DNA from: Hypholoma sublateritium FD-334 SS-4
Taxonomy: Eukaryota; Basidiomycota; Agaricomycetes; Agaricales; Strophariaceae
NCBI GenBank assembly: GCA_000827495.1
Contig: KN817535.1
Span: 151,211 to 215,210, forward strand
Length of the DNA stretch: 64,000 bases
Reading direction: 5' to 3'
The notes beneath the pieces were generated by a model. It made no database searches. It was not told the DNA's origin and worked only from the letters and a program-made list of their open reading frames with translations. The position numbers and the translations under genes were made by a program. Positions 45,361-57,310 of the stretch are shown here, one piece after another (positions within the stretch are counted from its first letter, which is position 1; each line of letters opens with the position of its first letter).

Positions 45361-46980
45361 GCATAATACTGCCTACCGCATGCCAGCGCGCAGAGCAATG
45401 CACGACGGGGTAAAGTCGTGCGATGCGCCTCAGACATACGACGAGCATTCCGCACTAAGGCGAGATCCTCAGGTAGGTTCGGGCCTAGGAATGGGGGCGG
45501 TGGGTGGTACTTGAATGTGCTGCGCGATGTGCGAGAATGGGGCGGGCTAGCCGCCGCGCGTTGGGTGCAATGTCTCCCAAGAGATGTATTTTCTGTAAAA
45601 ATAAGGTATGTCAGTAAAATTTAATGAGATTATGAAGCGCGGGACGAACCACAAGCAGCGATAGCGCGAAATCGCGGGGAGGGCAGCATGAGGCGTACCA
45701 CTCGGCTAATGTGCGAGTCCAACTCCGGATCCGGACTGAGGGCTTGCATCCGCGCACAGCATACGCGTCCTGAAGACCACGCCCCCGCAGGACGCGTGCA
45801 CGACACGCCGCGTTCGGCGCGTTCGAGCTTCGCATAGGCCGAGATAGGCGCGTGGGGCGAGGAGGCTGTTAATAGCTGGTAATGCAAGGACGGCGGCGAG
45901 CTAGACGGCGCAGGGCGTTGTGTATTATCCACGCGGTTATTTGCTTATCCTAATTATAGTATATATAGTGGTGGTCTCAGAGTGGGTGAGTCACCAGCTC
46001 AATGCATGTTTGAGCCACGGATCCGCGATGAGTGCGATGAATGCGAGGATCATTATTAAATCACAAGGATCATACAGGGGGAGGGATATCAGATCATACA
46101 GGAAGAGTTCAGATCACACACAGGAATTTGGAGAGCGAAGGCACTAAGGCCCGTATTGCATGCATGCATGCATAACATTCGATTACTACAAATTATGTAC
46201 CCGGAAAACTAATACAGATAACTAAGCAACTAAATGGCGAAATCGACCAAGAAACCAGAGCAGCGATAAGTGAAATAAGATAGGGATAACTGAAAGACCA
46301 ACACAATTGACAACTGGGGACCAAGATCAGGAAAGCAGGATGCGACGAGGAGTATAACAGTACGAGTGCGAAGATAAGAGGATGTAAAGGTATAAATAAA
46401 GTGCTTAGAAAGAGAGGAGGAAGAGGAGAGGGATGCGGGATGCAGAGGTAGGTATACAGTGTATGGAGTGAGGTAGGCAAGCAGTTCTAGGCGAGTGAAT
46501 GATTAGGTAGGTAGGGGGGGGGGAAAGGTCTATGCAGGGTGTAGATGCGGGTGCGGGTGGGGTGAGTGGGTGTGGGCGGGCAGTGTGGTGTGCTGGGGCG
46601 CGAGGGGAGATAAGCGCAAGTGGGGCAGGTGCAGTTGTGGAGGGCCATGCGCTGGGCCGACCCGGTGAATGGCAACTGCGGCGAGTGGGCAGTAGGATGG
46701 ACGATGCCGTGCGCGCATGTGGTGGGGCGGGCAGCACGGGATGGGCAGTACAGGGTGAAGAGGGCGGGGCGAGCTGGGAGCAGCATTTTTGGAGTGTGGA
46801 CGACGCGGGTCGAGTGGGCGGGTGAGCGTGGCTGTGAGAGTGGCGAGAGCAGGCGCGGAGGCAGGGCGGGGCGTGACAAGCGCCTGGCTGAGACTAGGCA
46901 TGGCATGGCGCAGCGTGCTCATGAGGCAAACCTGCTCTTCTGCACCAAGAAATGAGCGCGCCATTTCCCCTTTCACACAC
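45361..46980. other. No supported gene
   Basis: The sequence from 46.4 to 46.9 kb is G-rich on the plus strand (run of about eleven G at 46512), and its minus-strand frames are Pro/Ala/His-rich low complexity. Part of it may belong to downstream exons of the gene starting at 47299, but no boundaries can be fixed. Confidence 0.35.
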
Positions 46981-46982
46981 AG

Positions 46983-47299
46983 AGAGTGAAACTCACAGTG
47001 CGCATCGTGAGCACATCGTCCTCCTCGCCGCCCTTCGCCTGGGGCGGGGTGACGCGGAACGTGGGGAGGGTCGCGGTGCTGCTCCCGCTGCGCAAGAGGC
47101 CGCAGCCGGAGCGCGAGGCGCGCGCGGACGCGGAGAGCGCGAGCGCCTTGTCGAGCTTCGCGTTCGACTCGGCGGAGGCGTACATCCCCGGGTGGAGCGC
47201 GATGCTGTGGATGGACGTCGCCTGCGGGAGGGTGTGCAGCGCAGAGGAGACGGACGGGAAGGCGAGCAGGTGCGAGGGCGTGGGCTGCTGTGAGGTCAT
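46983..47299 (-). CDS. First exon of an unidentified gene
   Basis: The minus-strand ATG at 47299 opens MTSQQPTPSHLLAFPSVSSA, then SIHSIALHPGMYASAESNAK and LPTFRVTPPQAKGG, ending near DDVLTMRTVSFTL at a GTGTGT or GTGAGT donor. The leader is pyrimidine-rich with ACAACAATGACC around the start. A TATA-like box lies about 150 bp upstream. This combination looks like a true host-gene start. The next exon is not convincingly found in the low-complexity DNA downstream, so the gene is partial or degraded. Family not recognised. Confidence 0.4.
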
Positions 47300-47445
47300 T
47301 GTTGTGTCCGTTTTGGGGGGTGGCAGTGCGATGGGTTGTAGGTGCGATGCGCAGGCGATGGTGCGTGCGTGCGTGCGTGGAGGCGGACGGACGGACGGCT
47401 GGAGGGAAGGAAGGCGGTGCGGCCCAGCAGCTGATCAGCCAGCAC

Positions 47446-47456
47446 CGATTTATACC
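47446..47456 (-). promoter_or_regulatory. TATA-like box upstream of the 47299 start
   Basis: The minus strand reads GGGTATAAATCGG here, about 150 bp before the ATG at 47299, followed by a long CT-rich leader typical of fungal core promoters. Confidence 0.4.
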
Positions 47457-50429
47457 CCGCACCTGCCTGGGGCCGATGCAATCTCGCCTGAAAGACGGGC
47501 AATGCCAGATATAGCGCGGCCGATGAGAAGGCTGGGACCCTGGGAATATGGAAAGCGGGGCGTTCGCATCCGAGCAGCCGGTAGCTTTTCGGCATGATGG
47601 CCGAGTGATCTTGGTACGTCAGGACTTCGAGGACAGTATGTACAAATATCGTGTTCTGGCAAACAGCCTAGGGGCACATCCTCTGGCGCCATCTCATTGT
47701 AACATCTAAATAATATCAGTCCAAATCTTCATCACAAAAACTCGATCTGCTTTTACACCTGAGTGTCCGAAGAGCGCACCGGATGAGAAGGTGCCGCTCT
47801 ACCTTTGCGTCCTTTATTGCAACTTTATTTACAGTGTCTGGGAACAAAAAATATCCAATAAAATATGTTTTAACCTGACATTGAAAAGGGAATTTCAGAA
47901 ACTTATCTTCTTTTTCGTGCGAGAGCCTGGAGAGCGCACCCAAGCGCACTTAAAGGTACGTGTCGGCAAGTTGGCAACACTGACAAACAGCTCACCATAG
48001 CGACGGACAACCGCATACTTTTCTTGCGCGCGGAGAGTGACAGCGCATCCTGCGGAATGCAGGGGCGGGGACGCTCCAAATTTTCTTGTGCAATGTACGA
48101 GCGTGGTAAGTAGTCTCCTTTACAGACTCCGATATGATGCGTTTTGATGATAGTCGATTAATACGAGCGTGGGCGGAGCAGATCGCAAGCCCGATTTCTG
48201 TGATTTTTTATTTAAGGCTTGCGCCTCACCGTACACGCCCAAGTACCTCCGCACGACCCCTTCCACTCCGCTCGACCCTCGCCGCACCCCATTCTAACTG
48301 ACGCGCACCGTCGCTTGCTGTCCACTGATCAGCGTACGGCCCGCGACGCTATGCATTCAAGTACGCACATACGCACGACGAGCGCTGAATAAGTAGGGTC
48401 GCACGCACGAACGCCGCGCAGGGCCGCCCTCGGGGCTCCAGTAAGTAAGCACGCGTGATGCGCCGCCGGATCTACGGCGCGCCCCCTCGTCGTTGGGCTT
48501 AGCAATATTCCGGTAGCGTCGCGGTGCAGGGCCGCGCACCGTTTGCTTGTTCCCTTCCCCGCCAGCGGCCACGTAGTTATTCGTACCTCAGTATGTATCT
48601 GCGCTCGTGCTAATGCGGCGGGTCGCATGTAGCGTAACGCCGTCTCCACGCGGCGGCATGTCTGCCGCCATGTCTGGTGTTCCCCTCAGCTTAGTTACGG
48701 GGTAAGTCCTCCTATGCTATACGGGGTAAGTTTTACTATGCCTGTATCCGGTGATTGATTGCCCGCACGAGTGAGCGAGCGAAAGCGCCGCGTGTGCGGC
48801 GCAGACGGCTGGTGGCGGAGGGCTGCGGGACTGGATGCCATAGGCTGGGCGCTGGAGGATTGGATGCGGGGAGAGGCTGGGAGGCGTAGTACACATAGCC
48901 GAGGACCGGAGAAGGGGCAGCGAGCGTGCATGGTTACTGGTGCGGTGCGGCGTGCGCGCGTGTGTCTGGTGCGGTGCGCTGGGCCTGGTGCGGTATGCGC
49001 ACGCCCGAAAAGTGTTTCTATATTCTTCCCATTTGTGTGCGTTCGTGCGTATGTGCGTAATAAGTACGCGTCGCGCGTCGCGTTTACCCGCCGCCGGCCG
49101 CGGTGAGCCAGTGAATAAATACCATAGCCAGAGTAGAGCACTGTGCATCGCTCTCACTGTGACTGTTCTCCCAAGTCGCCCCCGTGCTAAGCACCGTTCA
49201 AAAATGTTGATTAATTGCACAACTACTTTCCGCGCCATCCCATGCCACCATTGAACTCGAAACTAGCATCATGATATATCATATATCAAATACCATCCTG
49301 CTCTGCGATTCGACTTAGACCCTCATGTCTCCATTAAACCTCCAACAGCTGTTCAATCCTCATACCAACGCACACCGGAAGTTACTCCTATGCTGCCGCA
49401 CGCTTGCTCCCATCAGTCCACCCAATCCCACACCCGCGCCTCCATCTCTAAAATTTACTGGTACATACGACTACATAAGTCCGTATGAAGTGCCTGCGAA
49501 ATGCCACCCGCGATAGGTACATACAAAGGCTCTCGCGGTGGCCGGGTGGGTCGATGACCCACCGTGGGCGTCGCACAATACGGCAGGACACAACGCCTGC
49601 CAGGCCCGCGGTGAGCGAGTGAGCGGCCAATGGGATCAGGCTCTGTCAAGGCTATCCGTAACTTACTTGTCCGATCCTCGTCAATGTTTTCCAAGTACGA
49701 CATTGTTCAGACTTGGAGTGACAAGCGCGGAGACCATCTACGTCTCTTGTGCCAATAAGCAGCTCCTATGGGCTTGCCTGCCTATTTACTTGGTGCAGTG
49801 CCAGCGCCAACGCCAGTGAGGATGTCAAATGCAGTGATTGTGGCATTTTAATCCACGTCAGCGAGGGGTACGCACGCATAGGACGACGGGTATGCAGGCT
49901 ATCCAGCTGGAACGCGATTGGTGCGCTATTTTCCCGCGTCGCGCGTCGGAGCGTATGGGAGGGTGCGCCTTTGCGCTACTCGCCTGCACCTATGCTGCGA
50001 TGCCAGCGCTCCGGGTAGCTCATCGCACGCTGTCGCTGTCGACGCCAACCCCGTACTCAGCCCAGCTGCCAAGCAACCACAGCGCGCGCGCACCTTGTCC
50101 TGCACGCACGAGCGCCGCACGTCAGCAGGACACTAAAAGAGACGAGGCGTACCTACCCCGCACTGTGGAGGTGATATGGGCACATAGGAGGCTGGAGAGT
50201 AGCGTTGCGATCGCTGAACGACTGGCGTGCGGCGTGCGCACGCCCGTCAACCTGCCACGCCCGGCCAGCCGGTCGGCCAATGTTCATGAATATTCGGAGG
50301 GCGGAGGAGATGCGTCGGAGGCCGGAAGGGTCTCCGTATGCCGTCCGTGTCCCGCGTCCGCACACGTGTGCTCAAATTCCTGCGATGCGCCGCCGCTTGG
50401 AACCTCCATCGTTGTACTAGTGAACTTTA
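47457..50429. other. No supported gene; GC-rich repeat-like DNA
   Basis: Open frames are numerous but short and overlapping, with no motif. Occasional GTAAGT and GTGAGC words in GC-rich context resemble the dispersed splice-punctuated repeat seen elsewhere in the window. Confidence 0.4.
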
Positions 50430-51370
50430 ATTCTGGTGTCCATTATTAATGAATCGCCTCTCACATCTGTAATTACACACCGCCGCGCACTGCCTAGTGT
50501 GGTGCGCGCCGGAAAGACTATGCAGACCGCCCGTGTGCGTCCATTTTACGCGCAAATCCAGCGACGCGCCGCCGCCGCCGCGCCAACTCCAGCTTCACGT
50601 CTACCACCGCGCTACTACTGCTTATTGATTGTAGTATTGCTTAATATCTATGATTAATGACTCATTTCCCTCTAGAATACTATTGCCTCTCATTAATCCC
50701 AAAATGAGGCGCGTCATTCCATTAATCTCTCTATAAGTGAGTTCCCGGAGGCACTATGGTGGCCCTAATATCGCTCTGCGAAGGCCCTAAACAGCATTTC
50801 CGAGGCGGCCGAGTACCCTTGCCTCGCGCCATAGCTATTGTTCGCTCGCGCCGTGCTAGAACTTTATGCGCGATTACGGCACTGAATTTAATCAATCGCG
50901 TGTCCTTGGCGTGTCCCGTTCCCCCACTGCCATTCATCGCTGTGAAACGGGGTACACACAGCACGCACGCAGCGCATGCACGCTATCTAATCATTAAAAT
51001 TCCAATCATTAACAGCCCATTCATTAAACGTCCTGCAGGGCCTGCCCTTGCCTACAGCCGGGAGACACCTGCATCTGACGTCTCGGCTATGTACATACAT
51101 AGGCGTGCATTTAACATTAGGCAGCAGCGCGATCCCATCGGCGCGTGTATAGCACTATTCAGAGTATATTTAGCGTGCGGGCGTGCCCTGAGCCCAACCT
51201 GCGCCGGCTTCGAATTTCGAACGCGTACATAGGTATAAGTAGAGCGCGTCTGGCTGCAGCTGGCTTAATTGGTTCTGCTGCATACACGTTCGTAATCTTT
51301 TAGGATACGATACGGTTTGATACGACGCGCGGAGGATCAGGAGGTGGTGAGATAAGATCGCGATGTGTCC
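50430..51370 (+). repeat. Dispersed repeat, counterpart of 62320-62880
   Basis: Matching segments occur in the same order in both copies: TTTTACGCGCAAATC (50546 and 62448), CATGATTAATGA-like (50649 and 62549), GCTATG(T/G)ACATACATAGGC (51086 and 62584), ATAGCACTAT-CAGAGTATA (51148 and 62696), and ATAATCTTTCAGGAT-like (51291 and 62811). No coding frame is shared. Divergence is moderate with several indels. Confidence 0.7.
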
Positions 51371-52053
51371 TGACCGCGAGAATACGCAGTATGTAAACCC
51401 ACATGTACATACGCAGCTATCGCGCCCATAGATAGACGCGCGCGCAGGCTCAGCGATACGCCAGTGGGTATGTACTCCATAAATTTTATACAGCCTGCGG
51501 GAGTGTAAACGTACATGCGCGGACGCAGACACGGATATATGGCCAGGTATGTGCACAAAATTCCCACACCACCGCGATGCGTTCCTTCATGACAACTACG
51601 GGAGCGGCTGACTTGGCAGCGCCATTAGGACAGAGTCCGCCTGTGCCGCTGGCAAGGCCACCTCTGCGGGCAGTGCCCTTGCGGCGGGGGGATGATGGCG
51701 GCGCAGGGAGCCGGGCCTGAATTGTGCGGGGTTCGGTTATTGTGATGCGCTTTGGCTGCATCTGCTTGTAAGTTGGGGAAAACAGAAAAAGGAAGGCGGC
51801 AGTTGGGCGGCACTTTATAAGTGGCCCACATTGAATTCCGGATGCCGGCCCGTAGGCGGTAGACCCTCTGGCTTTTCCCACGCAGCTGCCCTACATCCAA
51901 TTCCATCCCAGCTCCCACACGCGCTGACAACATGGGCAGCGCAAAAGCAAATTGGTTATATAGGATGGCCAGCCCTGCTAGGGCATGCCGCGGCCACTGG
52001 CCAGGCGGCGGGGAGAAAGACCGACTTACCTAAAAATAGACCTTCTTTGAGTG
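51371..52053. other. Spacer with one isolated transposon-end-like sequence at 51553
   Basis: TATGTGCACAAAATTCCCAC at about 51555 resembles the end of the MITE at 20089 and the sequence at 52054. No inverse partner or flanking duplication is seen, so it is likely a lone or decayed end. No gene. Confidence 0.4.
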
Positions 52054-54900
52054 TATGCGCACAAAAATTCCCACACCCCCGCGCGTTTGATGGCATGCCC
52101 CCGCGCGCCTCATGAAGACATCCTACATTAAGCAATCCATTCTGAGTACTTCTGCAACACTGTAGCATTGTTATAAATCCATTTTTACTGTATTCATAAA
52201 TTTGGTGGTGTTGAAACAGCCACCAGCATCGTGTAGATCACGGAAAATGATATCCATCTGCTTGTGGGGCGCGCGCGCGCGATTCCGTTGATTGTATCTT
52301 TGCTCAACAGGTTCGCGATGAACATTCACCTGTATCCAGGACTAAAATATGTAACTGTTAGTGGTACATGAGACGGTTTCTGTGAGCCTATCTTGACCTG
52401 AATTGTGCGCAAGTTTTAACCAAGATTCAAGCCTTTAACGGGAACAATCGGCTACATTTAACTAAAATATAATATTTTAAATTGACCAGATCTACATTGC
52501 GCTAGAAAAAATAGTGTTATATGCTCCATCGAGGGATGTAAAACACCTCTAATCTACGCACAATCTGTATGTACTGGCTCAACTTCCTGATTTCTTTCCT
52601 ATGTTATAGCATTACATAGTCTATAAGCTTGTTAAATCTCCATAGAATAATTCACGTAGCATATTATTGATTCAAGAGCTGATAATCACTCATCCAGCTT
52701 TCTTTTTAAAATCAATAAGATGCTGTTGCTAAAGGCTACTACTTATACGTCACGTCACTTTACAAGTTAAAGATACAATGTTCTGGGTTCGCTCTTGTGA
52801 GGTCTTTCAGTCGTACTATGTCCAAATATTGTACATACAGGATGTAAAGTCACATAAAATTGCTGTAGAGAAGCATGGAGATTGCTATCTTATGGAAACC
52901 AGGACGGTCAAGCTGCCAAGGACACGCTAAAGCTGTTGACAAACAGCGCCGGCATACAAAGCCGGGTGTTGTTGATGTGTCAGGACCTCGAGTACCTCTA
53001 TTTATTATACATTTCATTATTCGAATATTCTAGCATCAGGAGCCTTTACTTATGTTTATCCAAATTTATACCAACCATGGCTCAATATTCAGGTGCAGTG
53101 CAATTCAAAGAACCACATACTTATTTGCGATGAGAGCAGCCTGCGGACTGCCACTGACCACGGCTTGCTGTGAACGTGTGATGAGCCACGAAATTCGACG
53201 AAGGCAGAATTCCCGCGCCCTTCACCGCGTTCCCGCGACTCGCCGACACATCGCATCGCCGCCCCTACGCTTTCTCACCTCTTCTCGCCTAGTTTTTTAT
53301 ATTTTACAGCATTTATACATTTCTCTACCCCTTTCCGAATATCCACCGTAGTCACATTCTCAGCGCGCTCACCGGTTTGTCGATGCGCGACCATTTGTCA
53401 CGCTGTTATATTTAGACGCCCACATACGTTCCCGCACCGCCTTTGCTGCGTTTTGCTTATTTTATTCTACATTTACTTCGCACATATGCTCCAGAACATG
53501 CCCTCATTTTTATTCCATATGCTTGCATATATTTTACATACAAATTATGATACATCAAGTAGCTATAAAAAGACATTCAAATTACTATGTAAAAAAGATA
53601 CAGAATTCACCCAGTTATGCTTTAAATTTCTTCTTTATCTCGTGTTTTCGCCCTCGCACTCATATATTATGGTCATATATCGTCGCATTTTTCTCAAAGT
53701 GGTTCGAAGCTAATGCCATAAGCTGGAGAGCGGCCCTTACGTTTGCGCACGTTGTGCCTCGGGCGAGGCGCACGGGTCACGGCGGCACTCGCTATCGCCG
53801 TTTCGCGGGGCACAGGGCGTACATAATGGGCTTTAGAGTCCATTAATAATTTGTTGAATGACTTTTCCAGTGATAAATTTTTTGTCTATGCATAAGAGGA
53901 CTATAGAATAAAATATCAAATGGAATACCGAAAGGCGTAAGTGATATATTCTCATTGGCGCCACTGTGCAATGTGTTACCCCGGATAGAATATTAGTGAG
54001 GGGTCTATACTACTAACCAATATTCTATTGCACCCTTAGGCCTTTCCAGGCCATCCCAGCTGCTGTGAATTGTCAATTATGCAACCATGCGTACTCCTTG
54101 ACATTACTAATTGCAGGTCTACAATTACTTGAGCACAACCCAATGAAAAGCGGGTCCATGAAGTACACCGCCTGAGTACAAGCGCTGAGCGCCAGGCTGT
54201 CACTATGTCTTTCAAGTTGTACCAAAAATCAAGCGCGCACCTTTTTCGGGCTCGTGCTTTATTTTGAGCATATTTGTGGTCTGACGCACGCATAAACTGC
54301 TCCCGCGACCGACAAGTCACGTTGGCGAGGAGCCCAGGTGCTCCCAATTTCAGCGCGTAAGGCACTGTTTCCTTTGCCTCCCCCACTGCTAGCTCAGGCG
54401 AGACCTTCCGTGTGTGCTTTGAGCGCTCGAGATACTGACACAGTCACATGGGCACAATCCCAGTCTACGCAGCCGCTGATGCCTAGGTCGGTTCCCCGTG
54501 AGCGGCAGCTCGGAGCGGGAATCACATATAGGCCGGCCTGCTTACCGTGCTCTGGGTGGGCAAGCTGCGCTATAAAACAAATAACCTGCGTGCGGGGCCC
54601 TTTGGAATTTAAGCTCGCGCTTATAAATATGGTGCGTCTATCCACGCCTTGGTTTGTGCCAGCTTGTGGTGCATTGATTCTTGAATTGCGCATGAATATT
54701 CGAATAATGAAATGCATAATAAACACTGAACAGAGGTACTCGAGGTCCTGACACATCAACAATACCCGGCTTTGTATGCCGGAGCTGTTTGTCAACAGCT
54801 TTAGCATGTGCTTGGCAGCTTGACCGTCCTGGTTTCCATACTATCTAACCTTGGCTGGGTTCCCGGGACGCGCGCGGGCATGCCATCAAACGCATTATTG
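52054..54900. mobile_element. Outer, decayed MITE-family element holding a nested transposon
   Basis: The left end TATGCGCACAAAAATTCCCA continues into GCGTTTGATGGCATGCCCCC. The inverse GGCATGCCATCAAACGC lies at 54879-54895, but the terminal 25 bases are missing on the right. The family is that of the MITE at 20089. The element contains the 1.95-kb element at 52891-54840. Its right edge abuts the Ecl1-like reading frame. No duplication can be identified because of the truncation. Confidence 0.6.
52891..54840. mobile_element. 1.95-kb nested TATGG-type transposon
   Basis: The left end TATGGAAACCAGGACGGTCA and the reverse complement of the right end agree for about 120-150 bp with a few mismatches and a small indel. 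CTATCT flanks both sides (52885-52890 and 54841-54846), a perfect 6-bp duplication. No transposase is encoded. The AT-rich interior near 53.2-53.75 kb matches the dispersed repeat at 41.75-42.2 kb. Confidence 0.93.
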
Positions 54901-56138
54901 ATCAGGGACCCTCCACACTCTACTGCTCCAACAAGTGCCAGATGGTCGACCTCGGGCTGGTCGACCTCGCGCGGTCCAGCCGCTCAGCAGCCATTGACCC
55001 CGCGCCCGAAGAGCCACCCCAAACCCCAGCCGTGCTCGCCGAGAAGGCATTCGGTGACAGCGATCCTCAGCCAGCTGCGCCGAAGGCCCCTCTCACTTCA
55101 ATGGAGAAGCTTGCTGCGTTCTACAATTTTCCCGAGATGCCACCGGTCCCCGTTTTCGAAAAGCCAACGCCCTCCGAGCCCCTCCCCTACAACAGCGGTA
55201 TCATCATGGCTGGCCGCCTCATTACCTCTCTCGCACCCTCTCCTCCTTCCAAACCCCAAGTCGGCCGCTATCACCCAGCCCCGGAACCCCACAAGCCGGT
55301 GGCTGGTTGGACAGACGGTAGCCACGCTTGGCGCTCCGCCGTTTACAGCCTTGCTGCTCCGCGCAGTAACAAGCCGTTCACGGGCGAGGTCGCGATCAAG
55401 GCCTACGGCTCCTTCTCCACCCCTGCGCGAAGCGGCGTGAGCGCGTCTTGCCCGACCGCGATCGCCAAGCTTCCCTCTGCAGCTGAATCAGCATCCGCTG
55501 CCGAGGCGCTCCTTCTCGGCTTCTCTGAAAAGTTCTCCAGACAAACGGCGTCGCGCTTGTCGCTCTACCATGATGGCGGCTCACCGGCGCCATCATCCGT
55601 TGCTTCAGCACACTCGTTGCCACTGCCTTCAACCACGTATCGCTCGCTGGTACCCAGCTCTGCAGAGGGCAAACTTCTTGTTCCCGACGTCAAGATGCGC
55701 GTCCACCGCGGTGGCAGCAGCTCTTCGCTATCTAGTAACTGGAGTGGTCGTCTTGGCGCATCTTCCTCTTCAAGGGGAAATGTCGGCATTGGCAGTCCAC
55801 TCAGTTTAACGCGCAACAGTGACGAGGACGCGGAGCGGTGCAATAGCAAACATTCCCAACGAAGCGATGTTGGACCCAAGCGGCCGGTCGCCGAGAACAG
55901 TGAGTTTCATTCATCTGGTAAATTTTCATTCGCTCATTTGCTTTAATCTGCAGTGCGCTCTTGGTCTTACAATAATGTGCAGACATACAACATTCTGGTC
56001 ATTCCCAAGAAGGTCAAGAAAGTTGTCAAGCAAGTTGTTGACGGCGTGGAGCAAGATGTCGAGATTGAGGTCGAAGAATACCCTGAGCGCAAGCGCCTCT
56101 TCCTTTTCCCCCCATCCCAGCAGATATTGATCCCTTGA
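54900..56138 (+). CDS. Ecl1-like zinc protein, 5' end cut off by a transposon
   Basis: The frame is open from the transposon edge: IIDQGPSTLYCSNKCQMVDL precedes the first ATG (54942) in frame. YCSxxC followed by a hydrophobic/Asp stretch, with IDQGP before it, is the second half of the zinc knuckle I know from fungal Ecl1-type proteins, which extend chronological lifespan. The first CxxC half is missing. A Pro/Ser-rich middle follows. An intron at 55900-55953 (GTGAGT...CTGCAG) leads to the C-terminal RSWSYNNVQTYNILVIPKKV, then EYPERKRLFLFPP, and TGA at 56136-56138. If ATG 54942 is used the protein is about 380 aa and lacks the zinc site. Likely a non-functional or altered host gene. An AATAAA at about 56551 could be its polyadenylation signal. 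Confidence 0.6.
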
Positions 56139-57150
56139 GTGTTCTGTATCTCTTCTCTGTCCCTCTTGGGCATCCATCTTGTCACTTGCATTTTCTGCTG
56201 GGCAGATTTGTATCATTGTATCTTTTTCTGGACTCACGTGCATCAACCCTTCTTCATAGAATCATCACTAAGTATTGAACTCTGGCTCTCTCGCTTTCCG
56301 CTCCGCTTTGCTTGTCAAATCGTGGTTTAATTTTTCTATCTCGTGACTGGCATTGGCCGACATTCAGGGGGCCCAGTGATATTATTATCGCCGGACAGGA
56401 CCCTAAAATGGAAGACGGGAGCATTTTTGAGTTCAGAACGCTGAAGCGCACGAAGAGGAGAATGCAGCAGGCTATCAATGAGCGCTGCGTGCGAACTCTG
56501 TGAGGCACTGCGTGTATTTCACTCTCAGTCCATTCTCCCAGACATTTTAAAATAAAGCATGTCATTATGGGTGTGCTTTGTGCGCATGTGCACGTCTTTT
56601 AGTTGTCTTCAGACACGCGTGCTTGGTGGTGCGCTTCGCGCGCGCGGTGGGCTAGAATCCCACTTCCGTGTATACATAGCCTTCACAATATCATAAGATT
56701 ACACATATTCTTGCATATTTTCTATTTTCACAACTTCTAGTTAAGGAATGTATTGAATAGTACATTGCGCTGGATTGAATTTGCGCTGTCGCGCTCTCGT
56801 AACTCTAGCGCTCTAGCCTCGGCGCCGGGCGGTACATGTTGTTATCTCGGCTGCAGATCACATGCAAAATGCAATGTATAACGGGATGCAGCAATATGTT
56901 TCTCCAATGATGGCTTCGTTAGCATCACGCGCGGTAGATAGTCAAAAGAGTTCTCGCCGGCCAATGCGAATGGCCCAACGAGAACTCAAAATGTAATTTA
57001 TTTTGATGAAGCGGCAGCTACGTAGATAAATGGTGTGGGTGGGTGGGTTTCGCAAAAGCTTGTCTCCTCAGCGGGAGGGAGAGAGAGAAAAAGGCTTGAG
57101 ACAGATGTCTGGATCCCTAGCGAGGGAAGACAAGCGTGCTTAAAAATAGA
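56139..57150. other. Downstream region of the Ecl1-like gene; nothing else seen
   Basis: Probable 3' untranslated sequence to about 56560, then AT-rich and GC-rich patches without a supported feature. Confidence 0.4.
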
Positions 57151-57164
57151 ATGCGTTCTATTTC

Positions 57165-57310
57165 CGGCTCGTCGCTGTGCCTCTCGACGCCTGGCGAGGC
57201 CCCGGGGAATCGCCCGGCGACGTGCCACTTGTTCGCCTGTGTCACCGCGCCTCTCGACGCCTAGCGAGGCGATGGGGAACCGCTCGGTGACGTGGTGGCG
57301 TGATGCCCCG
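57165..57310 (+). repeat. Two 70-bp direct repeats, each with a hairpin
   Basis: CCTCTCGACGCC(T/T)(G/A)GCGAGG begins at about 57179 and again at 57249. Each copy forms a GCCTC...GAGGC hairpin and is followed by GGGGAA(T/C)CGC(C/T)CGG(C/T)GACGTG. Differences are mostly transitions and some pair with the hairpin (a G/A change lies in the loop). Role unknown. Confidence 0.7.

Noticed and set aside
46530..47462. 310-codon minus-strand open frame
   Set aside because: Most of it is low-complexity Pro/Ala/His from GC-rich DNA. Only the part starting at 47299 in another frame looks like a gene start.
46986..47597. 203-codon plus-strand open frame
   Set aside because: It is the antisense shadow of the exon starting at 47299 on the minus strand.
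55098..55880. Minus-strand open frames opposite the Ecl1-like gene
   Set aside because: Antisense shadows; the plus frame has the intron, motifs and stop expected of the real gene.
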